Below are positions 34,697 through 46,689 of a DNA stretch of 64,000 bases, piece after piece (the stretch's first letter is position 1; each line of letters starts with the position of its first letter). The DNA lies in assembly GCA_905250115.1 (NCBI GenBank), contig CAJNOI010000186.1, forward strand, positions 62,001 to 126,000, in the 5' to 3' direction. Made by a program: the position numbers and the translations under genes. Source of the DNA: Adineta steineri. Lineage: Eukaryota; Rotifera; Eurotatoria; Adinetida; Adinetidae. The notes below the pieces were generated by a model, which saw only the letters and a list, made by a program, of their open reading frames with translations, did no database searches and was not told where the DNA came from.

Positions 34697-36856
34697 ATGT
34701 TAAAAGCAGTTCGTCTTTTTTGTCGACAAACATCACCAAATCTAATTCGCAGGTAGATTTATTTCATTTAATAAATTTTCTTATTTTCTTATCGTTTGAA
34801 CTCAATTAGATTGCGTCATATAGATAATTCATCAGTAGATAATCGATCTCCTTCGCCTAGTCTCGGACGTGATTCAACGATTTCAACAGTTTATAATTTT
34901 CCAGCTTTATCAAAATCTCCTTCAGGATTACCATCAGTAAAATATGCAGTAGCGGATGCAAATCGATATGAAACAAATGTCACAACACTCGATAATGGTC
35001 TTCGAGTTTGTATTTATTGTATTAATGTTAACTAAAATTATTTATTTAATTTTTTATTTAAAGATTGCTTCAGAAAAATTCTTTGGTGATTTTTGCACTG
35101 TTGGAGGTATTTAAAATATATTTATCTCATGTATACATGACTAATTCATCTGATTGTAGTTATTATCTCTGGTGGACCTCGGTTTGAAGGAAAATATACA
35201 AGTGGTGTTTCACATTTTCTTGAAAAATTAGCATTTATGGTAAGAAAAAGAAATATGAAATTTTATATTGAAAATTTCAATGATAATTTTTAGTCGACAC
35301 AAAAATATGAAAATCGTGAACAAATTATCGATTCATTACATGAAGTAAATGCTATATGTGATTGTCAAACATCAAGGTAAATATCTAATTATTTGTTTAT
35401 ATATCTAATTATTAATCTTATAGAGATATCATAATCTATGCATTATCATGTCGAACAAGTGGTCTCGAACGTGTTATTGAATTACTTTCTGAAACAATAT
35501 TTCGTCCAAAATTATTACCAGAAGAAGTAACCGAATTTCTCATAGTTTTGTTTAATGGTTATAATCTCTTTATAGATTGAAGGTACACAAGCAGCAATTT
35601 TTAATGAAATAGATGATTTAAAAAATCGAAGATATGATCCAACACCTCTTATAACTGATATGATACATGCAGTAAATGATTTTTCTTTCGATATTTTTGT
35701 TTTGTTCTTAATTCATATATTAGGCTGGTTATAAAAATAAAACCTTAGGTTTACCAAAATATACACCTGTCGATAATATTGCTCGAATAGATGCATCTTT
35801 GATAAAATCATATATGAAAGACTTTTATCAACCAGAACGAATGGTACTTGCCGGTGTTGGAGTTGATCATCAACAACTTGTTGATTTAGGAAAAAAATAT
35901 TTTTCTGTGCCAAAAAATGAAAAGAAAATTATTGATGAACAAACTTCGAACGATAATAAAGCTGTATGGACTGGTGGAGTTCTTATGGTAAGAAAATCTT
36001 TTTTGTTTCTCTGTCAATAATTCTCGTTTATGAATTCAATGATGATTTATTTTCTATTTATAGGAAGAAATTGATCGTAGTCATTTATCATTTGGTGCTG
36101 ATCCTTTACCAGAAATTGCTCATATTGGACTTGGTTTTGAAGGTAAATTTTCTATAGTATATTTTAAAAATATAACTAAAATCATCAATTTTTAAATAGC
36201 TCCATCTCATAAAGAAGAACATGAATTTGTTTCGGCTTGTGTTTTAAGTCAATTGTTAGGTGGTGGTGGTTCATTTAGTGCTGGTGGTCCCGGTAAAGGA
36301 CTTTATTCACGTTTCTATACAAATGTTTTAAACAGGTATATTTTCAATTAAAATGTAAAGACATAACAAAAAGAATCTTTTTAGAAATGAAGAAATCAAA
36401 ACAGCTATATCATACAATCAAGCTTACACTGATTCTGGTTGTTTATATTTTCATTTTGGTGGTTATCCATCGTATCTTCGTAATATGACTGATGTTGCTA
36501 TACGTGAAATTGGTTATCTTGTCTCTCATCCACCTGAAACTGTTGAACTTGAACGAGCTAAAACACAATTACAATCAATGCTTTTCATGAATTTAGAACA
36601 ACGACCAGTTGTTTTTGAAGATGTTGCTAGACAAGTACTTTTTGTTGGAAAACGTCAACAAGCTGAATATTATTTTAATCGAATACGTCGTGTACAACCT
36701 GAAGATATTCATAAAGTTGCACGACGAATATTTAGTACACCATTAGCTCTAGTTGGTCTTGGTAAAGGTTTAAATAATATGCGTTCATATGGTCAAATAT
36801 CTGATACAATACAACGACAATTATCACCTTCAACACGTTGGCGTATATTTGGTTAA
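34697..36856 (+). CDS. PMPCA: Mitochondrial-processing peptidase subunit alpha, 535 aa
   Basis: Substrate-recognition subunit of the matrix protease that removes mitochondrial presequences; works with the beta subunit. Eleven exons: 34697-34752, 34810-35005, 35064-35106, 35160-35239, 35294-35376, 35424-35526, 35576-35671, 35724-35987, 36064-36142, 36200-36335, 36385-36856; all phases close. The start is an amphipathic Arg-rich presequence ([11 protein letters not shown]). The M16 N-domain shows TTLDNGLR and SHFLEKLAF; the zinc motif HxxEH is replaced by HFLEK, normal for the non-catalytic alpha subunit. The glycine-rich loop is intact ([16 protein letters not shown]), followed by [12 protein letters not shown]. 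The C-terminus [11 protein letters not shown] is characteristic. AATAAA at 36920 probably ends the message. The next gene begins 118 bp downstream. Confidence 0.96.
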
Positions 36857-36919
36857 ATATTTTTTTCTTTATTGTACTAGGCAAATTTTTCTTCCGGTTT
36901 TTCTTTTTCATTCATATTC

Positions 36920-36974
36920 AATAAAAAATGGATAAACAAAATGAGAAATGCTTATGTTAAAATATCTTTTTCAG
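36920..36974 (+). promoter_or_regulatory. Intercistronic polyadenylation signal and trans-splice-like acceptor
   Basis: AATAAA at 36920-36925 is followed 43 bp later by a pyrimidine-rich acceptor, ATCTTTTTCAG, ending at 36974 directly before the DCAF6 ATG. No 5' exon of DCAF6 is visible in the 118-bp gap. This is the layout of an SL trans-splicing site between operon genes, inferred from sequence only. Confidence 0.5.
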
Positions 36975-39841
36975 ATGCCTTATTTATCTGATCGACAATA
37001 TGGTCTTCTATCTCATCGACGTTTATTAGTTAAATTAAAAAATTCAAGTTCAATAACTCGCCGGCTTAAATTAGATCGAACATTAAATGTACATCGAGGT
37101 TGTGTAAATACAATATGTTGGAATGAACGTGGTTCAGCAATATTATCTGGTTCTGATGATCAACATCTAATTGTAACTGATCCATATACAACAAAAATTT
37201 TAACAAGTGTACATAGTAGTCATAGAGAAAATATATTTTCAGCTAAATTTTTACCAGAAACAAATGATCGTCGTGCAATATCATGTTCAGGAGATGGTGT
37301 TATATGTCATACAGATTTTGATCGACCACCCAATACACATAGTAATGATGGTTGTTTTACTTGTCATGGAGCGGCAACAACTTATGAAGTGAGAGTTATT
37401 CCACATACACCAAATTTATTTTTTTCATGTTCTGGTAAATATTTATTTTTTATCGAAAAATTAATATTTAATTTATTTATATTAAAAAAATTAATTTAGA
37501 TGATTGTACGGTACGATTATATGATTTAAGAACAAAAAGTAATTGTTTAAAAGCTCATTGTAATGATGATATACTTATAAGAAGTAAATGGGCAATTACA
37601 TCTATTGATATCAATTCAATGAATCCAAATGAAATTGTTTGTGGTTGTTCTGATTCAGTAAGTTTATATTAATTCTATTAGAAATGTAAAGAAAAAGAAA
37701 TGAAATTACTATTTCCAATCTGTACTTATCAGTGATACACGTAAACGTCAAAGAAAACTATTAATAAATTAAAATTTAATTCTTTCACAGGAAATTTTAC
37801 TATCAAAGATTTATACAGAAAAAAGTATGTAATGTTGTTAAATTACGAGTGAATATATTTCTAACTGATCCGTATTCCAGAGTCAGAACTATGACCTTGG
37901 CTAAAACATATTAAATGAATTTACATATTCTAGCTTGTTTTAATCGTTTTCATTTTCTTTTTTCAAGTCAGTTCGTTTATATGATCATCGAAAACTTTCT
38001 ACTCTATCAACAGCTGATACACCAACGGCTCGTCGTTGTGAAGCATCAATTAGTGGTCTTATATCTCGTTTTGTATTAATGGATCGTAAAGAAAAACGTC
38101 CACCACGTATAACATCGGTTGTATTTAATCCAAATGGTACGGAAGTTTTAGCATCATACTCATCTGAATCCCTTTATCTACTTGATCCAAAACAAACAAT
38201 ATCACAAGAACAAAGTCAAGAACGGCTTACTCAACATCGAAATGAGGAACAAACAAGAGCAAATGTAAATGAAAGTAAACCGCCAGTAGTAAATGAGTCT
38301 CCAACAACACCAGAAAAGAAACCGTCGCATTTTAAACGATTACGTCTTCGTGGTGATTGGAGTGATACAGGTAAACATAATCATTTTATTTTTCTTTATT
38401 ATTATTATTATTATTTTAATAAAAGGTCCTGATTCTCGTCCAATGAATGAACAAGAAACTGAAGCATCAGCAGCAGCAGCAACAGCAACATCTAATCCTA
38501 GTAATACTGAACAGCAACAAGCAACAACTGATACTAATAATTCAGATGAACAACAATCAACAGCACGAAGTCGCAATTTACAAAACTTTTTTATGCAACG
38601 TATGAGTGATATATTAACACAATTAGTTACGAGTACTGGAACAGATAATGAAGAAGGTGAACCTGCAGTCTCTTCTAATAATAATAATAATAATTCAACA
38701 CCAACTATTGTTGAAGAAAATACACATACTGAATCACCAATGTCGGTGACTACTACTCCTATTATAGAATCACCTCCATCTATTGAAGATACAGCCGCAG
38801 CAGCAACAACAACAACAACAACAAATGATGATATTAATGAAAACGATACAGAATCAGAAAATAGTCGAGACGTTAGTTTTACTATAATAAATTTATTTTA
38901 GTTTATCCTTGTTTACATTTAGAGACTGGGATTTTTTGATATTTTATTTGGACGAGATCGTCAAGAAAATAATGCAGATGATGATGATGATGGTGAAGAT
39001 GAAATCAATGATGAAGTTGAAGAAGAAGACAGTATGGATGATGATGATGATGATGATGTAAGATATGTTTTTAGATATTTTATAAATAATCATTCATTTT
39101 ATTAGAGAGATACTGAAGATTCTCAAGCAGCATCATCAACATTAACAACAGATAATAATCCTACATCTGGACGTGCACGTCGTCCATTAATGGCTGCAAA
39201 ATGGGATCGTATAATGAAACGTCGTGAAACAGAACGTCGTCATGAAGAAAATCTATTAAAAAATGTTCCTAGTTTAGGTTTAATTAATTCTTATTCTGGC
39301 CATCGTAATGCACGTACAATGATTAAAGAAGCAAATTTTTGGTCGGATTCTTATGTTATGTCTGGTTCTGATTGCGGGTAATGGAAAAAAAACATATCAT
39401 TATCTTCAATAATATTGATTTTTAATTTTAGACATATATTTATTTGGAATAAATTTACTGGTAAACTTGTACGAATTATCCAAGCTGATGAACATGTAGT
39501 GAATTGTGTACAACCACATCCATTAGATTATCCAATATTAGCATCAAGTGGAATTGATTAGTAAGTTTTTTGTTTCTTTTCAAAAATTCTATTCTATTTA
39601 TGAATATTTTAGTAATATAAAATTATTTTCACCATTGGCTGAAACGCCAGTTGATGATAGTGAACTTATTAATCGTACAATAAAACGTAATCATGCAATG
39701 TTAGAAGAAACATCAAGTACAATAACTGTACCAGCTACATTTATGTTTCGTATGCTAACATCATTCTATCGATTACGACGACCAGAAGGATTATTTGGAC
39801 TAGATGATGACGATGATAACAACGACGAATCAACCGAGTGA
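36975..39841 (+). CDS. DCAF6: DDB1-CUL4-associated factor 6 (WD-repeat), 743 aa
   Basis: Substrate receptor of CUL4-DDB1 ubiquitin ligase and nuclear-receptor cofactor (NRIP/IQWD1) in vertebrates. Exons: 36975-37434, 37500-37657, 37968-38370, 38426-38871, 38923-39057, 39106-39377, 39432-39560, 39613-39841. Diagnostic segments: [53 protein letters not shown], and in the C-terminal half [50 protein letters not shown] and [20 protein letters not shown]. The middle (exons 4-6) is low-complexity: Ala/Thr/Asn repeats, then Asp/Glu runs coded by GAT repeats. The IQ motif of mammalian DCAF6 is not evident. A start nine codons upstream (36948) is in frame but would cross the CAG|ATG acceptor. Confidence 0.95.
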
Positions 39842-40422
39842 CATTTATCAATTTTGTTTTTGTATACATTTTTTCTCTCTCTTTATGTGTGTATATTTTA
39901 CCATTTAAGCAAGATAAGTATGAAAAGTTAAGACAAAAGAATTTCAGTTAATTATAATCGATAGGATATATATATACATTTTGTTTTTTTTATATTATAG
40001 TGTAAAGTATCACTTATTGTTATTAAAAGATTGTCTTTTATAAACATGCTAGAATTATAACACAATGTAATAATTATTTAGGATTTTTGAATAGAGTGAA
40101 ATTTTTATCTGAATATTTCAATTCAAGGTTTTACTTGATAATTTGTTCGAAATTTTACTGTTCTGTAAAAATGAATATCCATAGAAAAGATTTTATTGTA
40201 TTCCATACTAACATATATGATCATTGCATCAGAATTCAAGTAAGTAGAAATATTAGTGATTTTATGAAATCTTTAAAGATGTGTAAACAAAGATTTTTTT
40301 GTTTTTCTTTTTATTATTCTTTCTTATCTTGCTCTTATGTTGTTTTATACAAGAAAAAAACAATAGTATATTGATGGATAAAATGAATGGTAAAGTTGAA
40401 AATAATACCACTTGACAATTGT
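39842..40422. other. Convergent intergenic region
   Basis: 3' flanks of DCAF6 (plus) and RPL18 (minus). No coding signal; the frame 40087-40374 has no recognisable content. Confidence 0.55.
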
Positions 40423-41098
40423 TTAGTTCTTGTATGCACGACTGGCTCGTCGACCACGAGCTTTTTCAAATTTACGACCTTTGGAGCGAACTTTTGGTTT
40501 TGTTGTACTATGACGAGCACCAGGTGGTCGTCCTGAAATAATGATAAATAGAAAAATTATTTAAAAATATGTATTTTGTAAGACATACCAAAGAATCGAT
40601 TGGCTTTACGGGCTTTTCGTGGACCTTGTAATAAAACAGTACCTTTGCCCTTTGGTGAACGAAGTGCCAATTGATCGAATGTTAAAATTTCACCACCAGC
40701 AGCAAGAATTCTTGCACGAACACGTTCAGTCAAATGTAAAGCACAAACTGTAAGTTTTGGTACTTTATAAAGTCGAACATCATCTGTAATTGAACCAACA
40801 ATAACAGCTGTTTTGTTTTCTCGACCTTTAAAAAAAAATATTTATTTGAAATCTTTTATTTCTAATAAAACCACAAACCTTTCTTTTTCATATGACGAAC
40901 AAGACGTGATAATGAAAGTGGTGGTCGATTTGTATTCGACATAAATAAACGTTTTAAGATGATACTATTGAATTTTGAACTTGTACGACGGGCCAAAAAA
41001 CGGTAAAGTTTAACAAGTAAGAGCAAATATAAATTTTTTGAGCGTGGTGCTCGTCGTACAGCTTTACGATCAAAACGATGATCAAGATCGACACCCAT
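40423..41098 (-). CDS. RPL18: 60S ribosomal protein eL18, 188 aa
   Basis: Cytosolic large-subunit ribosomal protein. Exons 40879-41098, 40589-40825 and 40423-40532, both introns phase 1. The sequence follows eL18 throughout: [54 protein letters not shown], the [17 protein letters not shown] stretch, [33 protein letters not shown] and a basic tail ending ASRAYKN. Length (188) equals the human protein. ATG at 41098. A polypyrimidine-AG acceptor lies 35 nt upstream of the ATG with no visible exon before it, and the ARMC10-like gene ends 169 bp upstream on the same strand. Confidence 0.98.
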
Positions 41099-41132
41099 GA
41101 TAACGATAGAATTTGTTGAGTGTTAGTATAAA

Positions 41133-41146
41133 TCTAGAAAAAAAAT
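41133..41146 (-). promoter_or_regulatory. Trans-splice-like acceptor upstream of RPL18
   Basis: On the minus strand a T8 tract followed by CTAG ends at 41133, 35 nt before the RPL18 ATG. The 169-bp gap to the upstream stop codon is too small for an obvious separate promoter. Interpretation as an SL acceptor is inference. Confidence 0.45.
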
Positions 41147-41267
41147 CAAACAAAACTAATTTTCCAAAACTATTATCAAAAACAGGGTTTGGGCTTTGTT
41201 TGATAAGGAATCATCAATCAGTGAGAGCGGAAAGGAAGCAAACACAAAAAGATTTCGAAGTTGAGTT

Positions 41268-43368
41268 TCATTTATCAGGACTTGTAAATGTATTATTTTC
41301 ATTTGTCGAAAGAGCTGAAGAAAAACTAGCTAATGATTGATTAGATGGTGTACTATCACCACCCTGAATTGTATCATCATCTGCAAATTCTTCATCGAAA
41401 TCTTTTTCTAAATTATTTAATGAATCATCAATAGGGTTAAGTTCGTCGAGTGTTGTTGGATTTTTTCTAGGTGTTGAAGAATCAGGCATGGTAGGTGTAT
41501 GCTCATTTTCATCGAATTCATCTTGAACAGATGAAACAGTTGAATCAAATTGTATTTGACGAATTGTATCCATTGCTTGACGAAGTCGTTTTATTTGATT
41601 ATTAATTGTATATGACTGATATTGTGGACGGAGAATAGATTTCGTTGACATTTGTGTATCCTGAAAAAAAAAACGAAGAAGAAGAATTTTATTAATTCTG
41701 AATGATAATCAAATACATACATGATCAAATAATTCAAAATAAACAGCACCTTGTCCATATGGTATTGGGTCAAGAAGCCATAAATTTTGATTTTTAGTTT
41801 CAAGTTTAAGCTCATTAACAATTGTTTCAGCAAGATTACAATAAAATGTTAAATAACGAAGTAGATTTTCTTCTAATTTTGAAGATTCATCACTATCAAT
41901 TATTTTCTTCTTTGGTGTACATATTTGAACAATTGTTTTAATTTCAATACCCTTGAAAGAAAAATTCGTTTTCTTTTTTTCTTATTAATTATCCTGTTTT
42001 TCTTACAGTAAGTTTTAATAAATTTTCAAGATTTTGTTTATTTGTAGATAAATTAACAAGAATTTTTCCAGCAGATAATGTTTCATCATTATTATCAAAT
42101 GTTGATTGAATTAAAGATCCAAGTTCATTTATGTCTTTTATATATTCATTATGAAGATGCTCAAGTACAGACATATTTACTAGTAAATTTAATCCATAAA
42201 GACGTACAAGTGACTTGGACGGAGTTGTACGACATAGATTAATAACGAATGAAACAAGATCCTAAATGAATATAATATTAAAGCAGATGTGTTTATAAAA
42301 AGAATTATTATCATACCGAAAAATGAGTTATAGTGTGCTCATTTAAAGCCAGATTATTAAGTGCTAATAGTATTTTACATTTTGTTGTTTCATTTTCTGT
42401 TGTTAAAAGTAGTTCGCGAAGTCGTTCAATGCAACCAGCATTTGCTAGATAGACTTGATCTAATAAAATAAATAAAACACTAGAATGACGTCTACAGTAA
42501 AACTAAACTTTTTTAGTCAGAGTACAGCTTATCGATTTCTTTCGTATATCATTAGATTAATGAATGTATACAGTACTGTATAAGAGTCTTGTACAATTTT
42601 TTAAAATATTTTACCACCTTCGCTACACCCCATACTAATTTTCTAATGTCATTGGTCAGAAAGCATTAAGAGTTGTATGAATAAATGCTGGATTTGAAGT
42701 ATTCCGTTGTTAACGATCAATAAAGTCTATGTAGGAAATCACAATCAAAAGTCACTGTCAAATTCTAAGCTTACACATTGCTAGTACTACCCTTTTTCTC
42801 TAAGTATTCAGCTCATAAAAGACGATGTAATAAAAAACAGAAACTTACTTTCATTGAAGGTTCCAGCGTTTGCAATATTTGTTAAAATACGATGTAATAA
42901 ATCGATGTCATTCTCGTTTTCATCAAGAAAACGAGTTAATAGGATGGCTTGTTCTGCTGTTAATGGAGTATCACCACCGGGAATCTTTACTTCAATATTA
43001 GCACCTAATAAGTTTCTTTTTTGTTTTTTTCACAAAAATATTAGATTAAAACTATCTTACCACCACTTTGAAATCGTACAGATTCTGAACCAGCGCTGTC
43101 AGCTTCGGATGATGTTATATCATCGTAATCGCGACCACGACGAGATTTTAATGAAGATAAAAGTGAGGTTCGTGTTGGAGAGCTATCATTCGCATTTGGA
43201 GTTTTGGATACTACAAAGAAAAAACGAGTAAATTATCGAAAAAAAATAGAATATGGATTAAGTACATGCTATTTGTCGACGATGACGCAAATAGAGAAAT
43301 AAAGCTATACCACTGCAAACTCCGGCTGAGACTGCCAAACCAACATAGATCCTTTGTCGACTAGACAT
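41268..43368 (-). CDS. ARMC10-like armadillo protein with N-terminal membrane anchor, 476 aa
   Basis: Probable mitochondrial outer-membrane armadillo-repeat protein of the ARMC10/ARMCX type, a group implicated in mitochondrial transport and dynamics. Exons: 43266-43368, 43061-43210, 42849-43004, 42317-42459, 42007-42261, 41721-41951, 41268-41660; total divisible by three. Residues 6-28 form a signal anchor (VGLAVSAGVCSGIALFLYL) followed by RHRRQ. A Ser/Arg-rich linker follows. Armadillo-type helices are seen in RILTNIANAGTFNENQVYLA, AGCIERLRELLLTTENETTK, LLALNNLALNEHT, VRLYGLNLLVNMSV and AGKILVNLSTNKQNLENLLK. The extra ~130-residue C-terminus is Asp/Glu/Ser-rich and not part of the usual domain. 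Orthology to a single vertebrate member is not claimed. Confidence 0.85.
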
Positions 43369-44848
43369 TGTAATAGGTACCGACACCGGAAAGAACTACT
43401 GACCATTATGATAGTATTCCAATTCAAAGAAATAAACAAGCAAACAGATTCGTTGTTCCATAAATTACCAAATGATATAAATGCAAAAGGAGGAAAAAGC
43501 TTGCTTTTGTTTGCCTCTTAGATAATATAAATAGATGTCGCTAATAAGCAGAAGAAAAGACTTTGTTGTTTTATTCACATTATTCTTAAGTTTTCAGTGA
43601 CATTTTATTTTATTTGTTTTACATGTACAGAAGATTTGTACCAGTAAGATATTTTATGCAGTAATACGACGAAGAATTATCAATCCATTTTTTTTTATTA
43701 TTGAAAGCCAATAAAAACGATGATATAAGAATAAAATCAAAAAGTTAAAGCCATGGTAACTTAGAGTTTCAATAAAATATTGAGAAAACTACTGTCAATT
43801 TTCATTAAATGGATATGAAAACAGGCTTTTACGATAGAATAAAGAACATGTAGTGTCTTCATCGATCGTAACTATGAGTTACAAAGTCTATAATCTATGC
43901 GACTTCAATGCAATCATAAAAATGTCAGTCGAATTCTTGTTTTTGTAGGTATCTAATTACATACATTCTATTCGGCTGAGAGTTATAAATTTGTATATTT
44001 TCCGATTTTTTCTTCAATTATAGCGTATTATCTGAAGTTATAAAAAAAACCTAGTTGATCACAGATCAATAATAGATTGTTACGAAATGTTCAGATGTTT
44101 CAACGTTTTCCGTGATTTTATAATCTATTTTTAATCAATATAAACGAAGTAAATTTTGTTAGTTTTTATAATAACTGGAATATTATTTACATAAAAATTG
44201 AAATTAACAAAATCCAAATAAAATATCAGTCAGGTGATTTGATTTGACTTTTTACATTTCGAATAACTATATTGGGTAATTTCCCAACTTGAAACTTTTA
44301 CAACATAAAAAGTACATATGCATCGTAATAGTCTGATTTTTCAATCGATATACTATATACAAATAATAGAACAAATGTGTAGATCGAAACGAAATTTTGT
44401 ATCTCAAATACGATGCAAAGTTTAACAGCAGTATACTTTACATCTTTATTATTTATGCTGGTAAATTTTGAAATTAAGAAAAAAACATCATATCCGTTGT
44501 ATTTCTTAGTAAATATTTTCGTATAATAAAATTTAGTTGTGATAATTACCACTGTCAAAAGAATCGTCTAACGCCCTCTTTCCTGTCTCATTTTATCTAC
44601 GTGTATGTGTAGCGACTGTTATACACCAATCTTCGTGCGTGCTGTCTTGTTTGTCTTCTGAAAAAGAATATGACGTGTTTCAAACTTTTATGTATTACTA
44701 TAGTCTTTATTCACTAATGTTAAATAATATTTAATTGTCTACATGGCAAACATATGTATTATTCTTCGTCTCCTTTAAATATCAATTATATCATATATTT
44801 TTTGTTGAATTATTGATTATAATTAACTCTCTATTATTATTTAATATT
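43369..44848. other. Divergent intergenic region, 1.5 kb
   Basis: Between the ARMC10-like gene (minus) and the LysM gene (plus); should contain both promoters. AT-rich; the frame 44298-44558 (minus) matches nothing. No repeat or RNA gene recognised. Confidence 0.55.
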
Positions 44849-45745
44849 ATGAATATATTTAAAGAATCTCTATTTTCTACTTCGAAATCGAATTCAAATA
44901 CAAAAAATAAGAAATCTCGGCAAAATCACTTGAAAACTAATAATCATGCTCAAGAAATGAATGCCTTATCTGAACCACTTTTATCTTCATCTGAAAATGA
45001 CAGTAATAATATTGAACTAGGAACGCTCGATTCGGATGATGATGATGATGTAACAAAATTAAATACTCAACGTATTGTACGTTCTCGTCATATAAAACAA
45101 CAATCAACACCAGCAGCACATGGTGGTGGTTCAATTGTAATTGTTGAAAAACCTATTCTACCTCAAGAAAGTCTTCAAGCATTTGCTATCCGATATCGAG
45201 TACCCGTATGTTTCTTAAAACCTTTAATTTTCATTTATAAATATAAACGATAATGTCTTTTTGTCCTTTAGATTTCTCAATTAAAACGTTTGAATAATTT
45301 ACAAAATGATCAAGATTTCTATGGTCTTAAATATTGTCGAGTACCAGTACGTCGTTTTGGTATATTACATGAACAGTCATCAACAATTGTTGATTTACAT
45401 GAACAGTTAACAACGAATACAACAGTACCAATAACACATCTAACGCAACAAAATCATCATGCTTTTTTAAATGCAATGGATCAAGATTTAGCATTAATGC
45501 GTGCTAAAGTTGAACAATTAATAGAAACACCAACAACAACATTAATTCCTGATCAACCAAAAACAGTCATGATGATACGATCAACAATAAAAGCTAAGAA
45601 TGACTTTAGTTGTGATGGTGCTGATTGTGGTTGTAGATTTTGGCATATACTTGGAGCTATTATACTTATTGCACTTCTTATTCCAATTATTTATATTTAT
45701 ATATATATTAAGTCTCCACCTACGCTTATAGAACATTTTCCATAA
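44849..45745 (+). CDS. LysM-domain membrane protein, LYSMD3/4 type, 276 aa
   Basis: Type II-like membrane protein with one cytoplasmic/lumenal LysM domain. Exons 44849-45205 and 45272-45745. A Ser/Asn-rich N-terminus with an acidic DSDDDDDVTKL stretch leads to LysM at about residues 98-150: IVEKPILPQESLQAFAIRYR, VPISQLKRLNNLQNDQDFYG, LKYCRVPVRRFGI. The NNL-DQDF-x-L pattern is typical of LYSMD3/LYSMD4. The Cys-rich DGADCGCRF precedes a C-terminal transmembrane helix (HILGAIILIALLIPIIYIYI), also as in that family. The intron cuts the LysM domain between its first helix and the conserved NNL. ATG at 44849 is the first Met of the exon that is not preceded by a hydrophobic non-ATG leader. Confidence 0.88.
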
Positions 45746-46207
45746 CGAGTTTATTTTTTTTGTCTTGTTATCAATGTAAGGTTTGTTATTTGTTTTCTTT
45801 TTTTAATTATTTCAAATGGGATGATATTTTCTATTTATTGTCTATTCATAGAATTACTAATGATAAGCTATGGTTATTTGTATATGAATTTGAAGTGATA
45901 TAAAAATGAATTATCTTTTTTTTGTTCTTGTAATATTTGAATTCAGATGTTTAAAATAAAATTCATATGATAGACTTCTTATTTGAATAAGTAATCAATT
46001 TATGTTCATACATTTACTAATCATTATCACCTTGGAAGAAAAGAATACATTGATTTTATCGAATCAATTTTGTTATTTATGGATGAAAATGTCAGAGATT
46101 AGACATGTTTAGAAACTTTTATATGAGATTAATTGACATGTTTTTATTTATTAATACAGATAGTGATTATTTGAATGAGAAAAATTCAAAAATGTTCATA
46201 ATCACAA
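45746..46207. other. Convergent intergenic region
   Basis: 3' flanks of the LysM gene (plus) and of the EF-hand paralogue (minus). AATAAA at 45956 could end the LysM transcript. Nothing else recognised. Confidence 0.5.
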
Positions 46208-46606
46208 TTAGTAATAACTATATTGTCCAGGTGCGCCATAACCATACGGAGACTGTCCAGGAAAACCACCACCGTAACCACCACCGTAACCACCACCGTA
46301 ACCATAAGGTGATCCATAACCATAACCACCATACATCATATCAGGTCGACGACCGATCATGTTATCACCATTGAAATCAATATGAGTAGCTCTCTCCACT
46401 CGACTCATAAAACCTGATAAAATATTAGATATTAATATTGATTGAAAAATATTTTTCAAGTTTTACCTTGTCCTCCAAGATATCCATCACCATTTAAATC
46501 CATACCAATTGTACGTTCAATACGATTATTGATAAAATCTGTTTTATAAAACAAAATAAAATATGAATAGATCAAAAAAAAAATTTAAAAATTACTTACT
46601 ACTCAT
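46208..46606 (-). CDS. Small EF-hand-like protein with Gly/Tyr-rich tail, paralogue 1, 94 aa
   Basis: No named family. Exons: 46600-46606 (7 nt: Met, Ser and one base), 46467-46538 and 46208-46413. Two EF-hand-like loops: DLNGDGYLGG preceded by the helix IERTIGM, and DFNGDNMIGR preceded by VERATHI. Both keep D-x-N-G-D and the Ile/Leu-Gly of a calcium loop but lack clear second helices. The tail after residue ~55 is YGGYGYGSPYGYGGGYGGGY-like, a low-complexity Gly/Tyr sequence seen in adhesive and structural proteins and in calcium sensors of the penta-EF type. No signal peptide. The ATG is fixed by homology with the paralogue at 47639-48018, which has the same exon pattern. Function unknown. 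Confidence 0.75.
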
Positions 46607-46680
46607 TATGAATGTTTATATATTTACGAAGAAAGTTACAAGAATAAATATGTAATATATTTTCTTTGATTTGTATTTCG

Positions 46681-46689
46681 TTTATATAG
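46681..46689 (-). promoter_or_regulatory. TATA box of EF-hand/GGY paralogue 1
   Basis: CTATATAAA on the minus strand, about 80 bp before the ATG at 46606. The same word at the same distance precedes paralogue 2, so it is conserved between the copies. Confidence 0.6.

Noticed and set aside
34697-36856. Missing HxxEH zinc site in the processing peptidase as a defect
   Set aside because: The alpha subunit lacks this site in all animals; only the beta subunit is catalytic.
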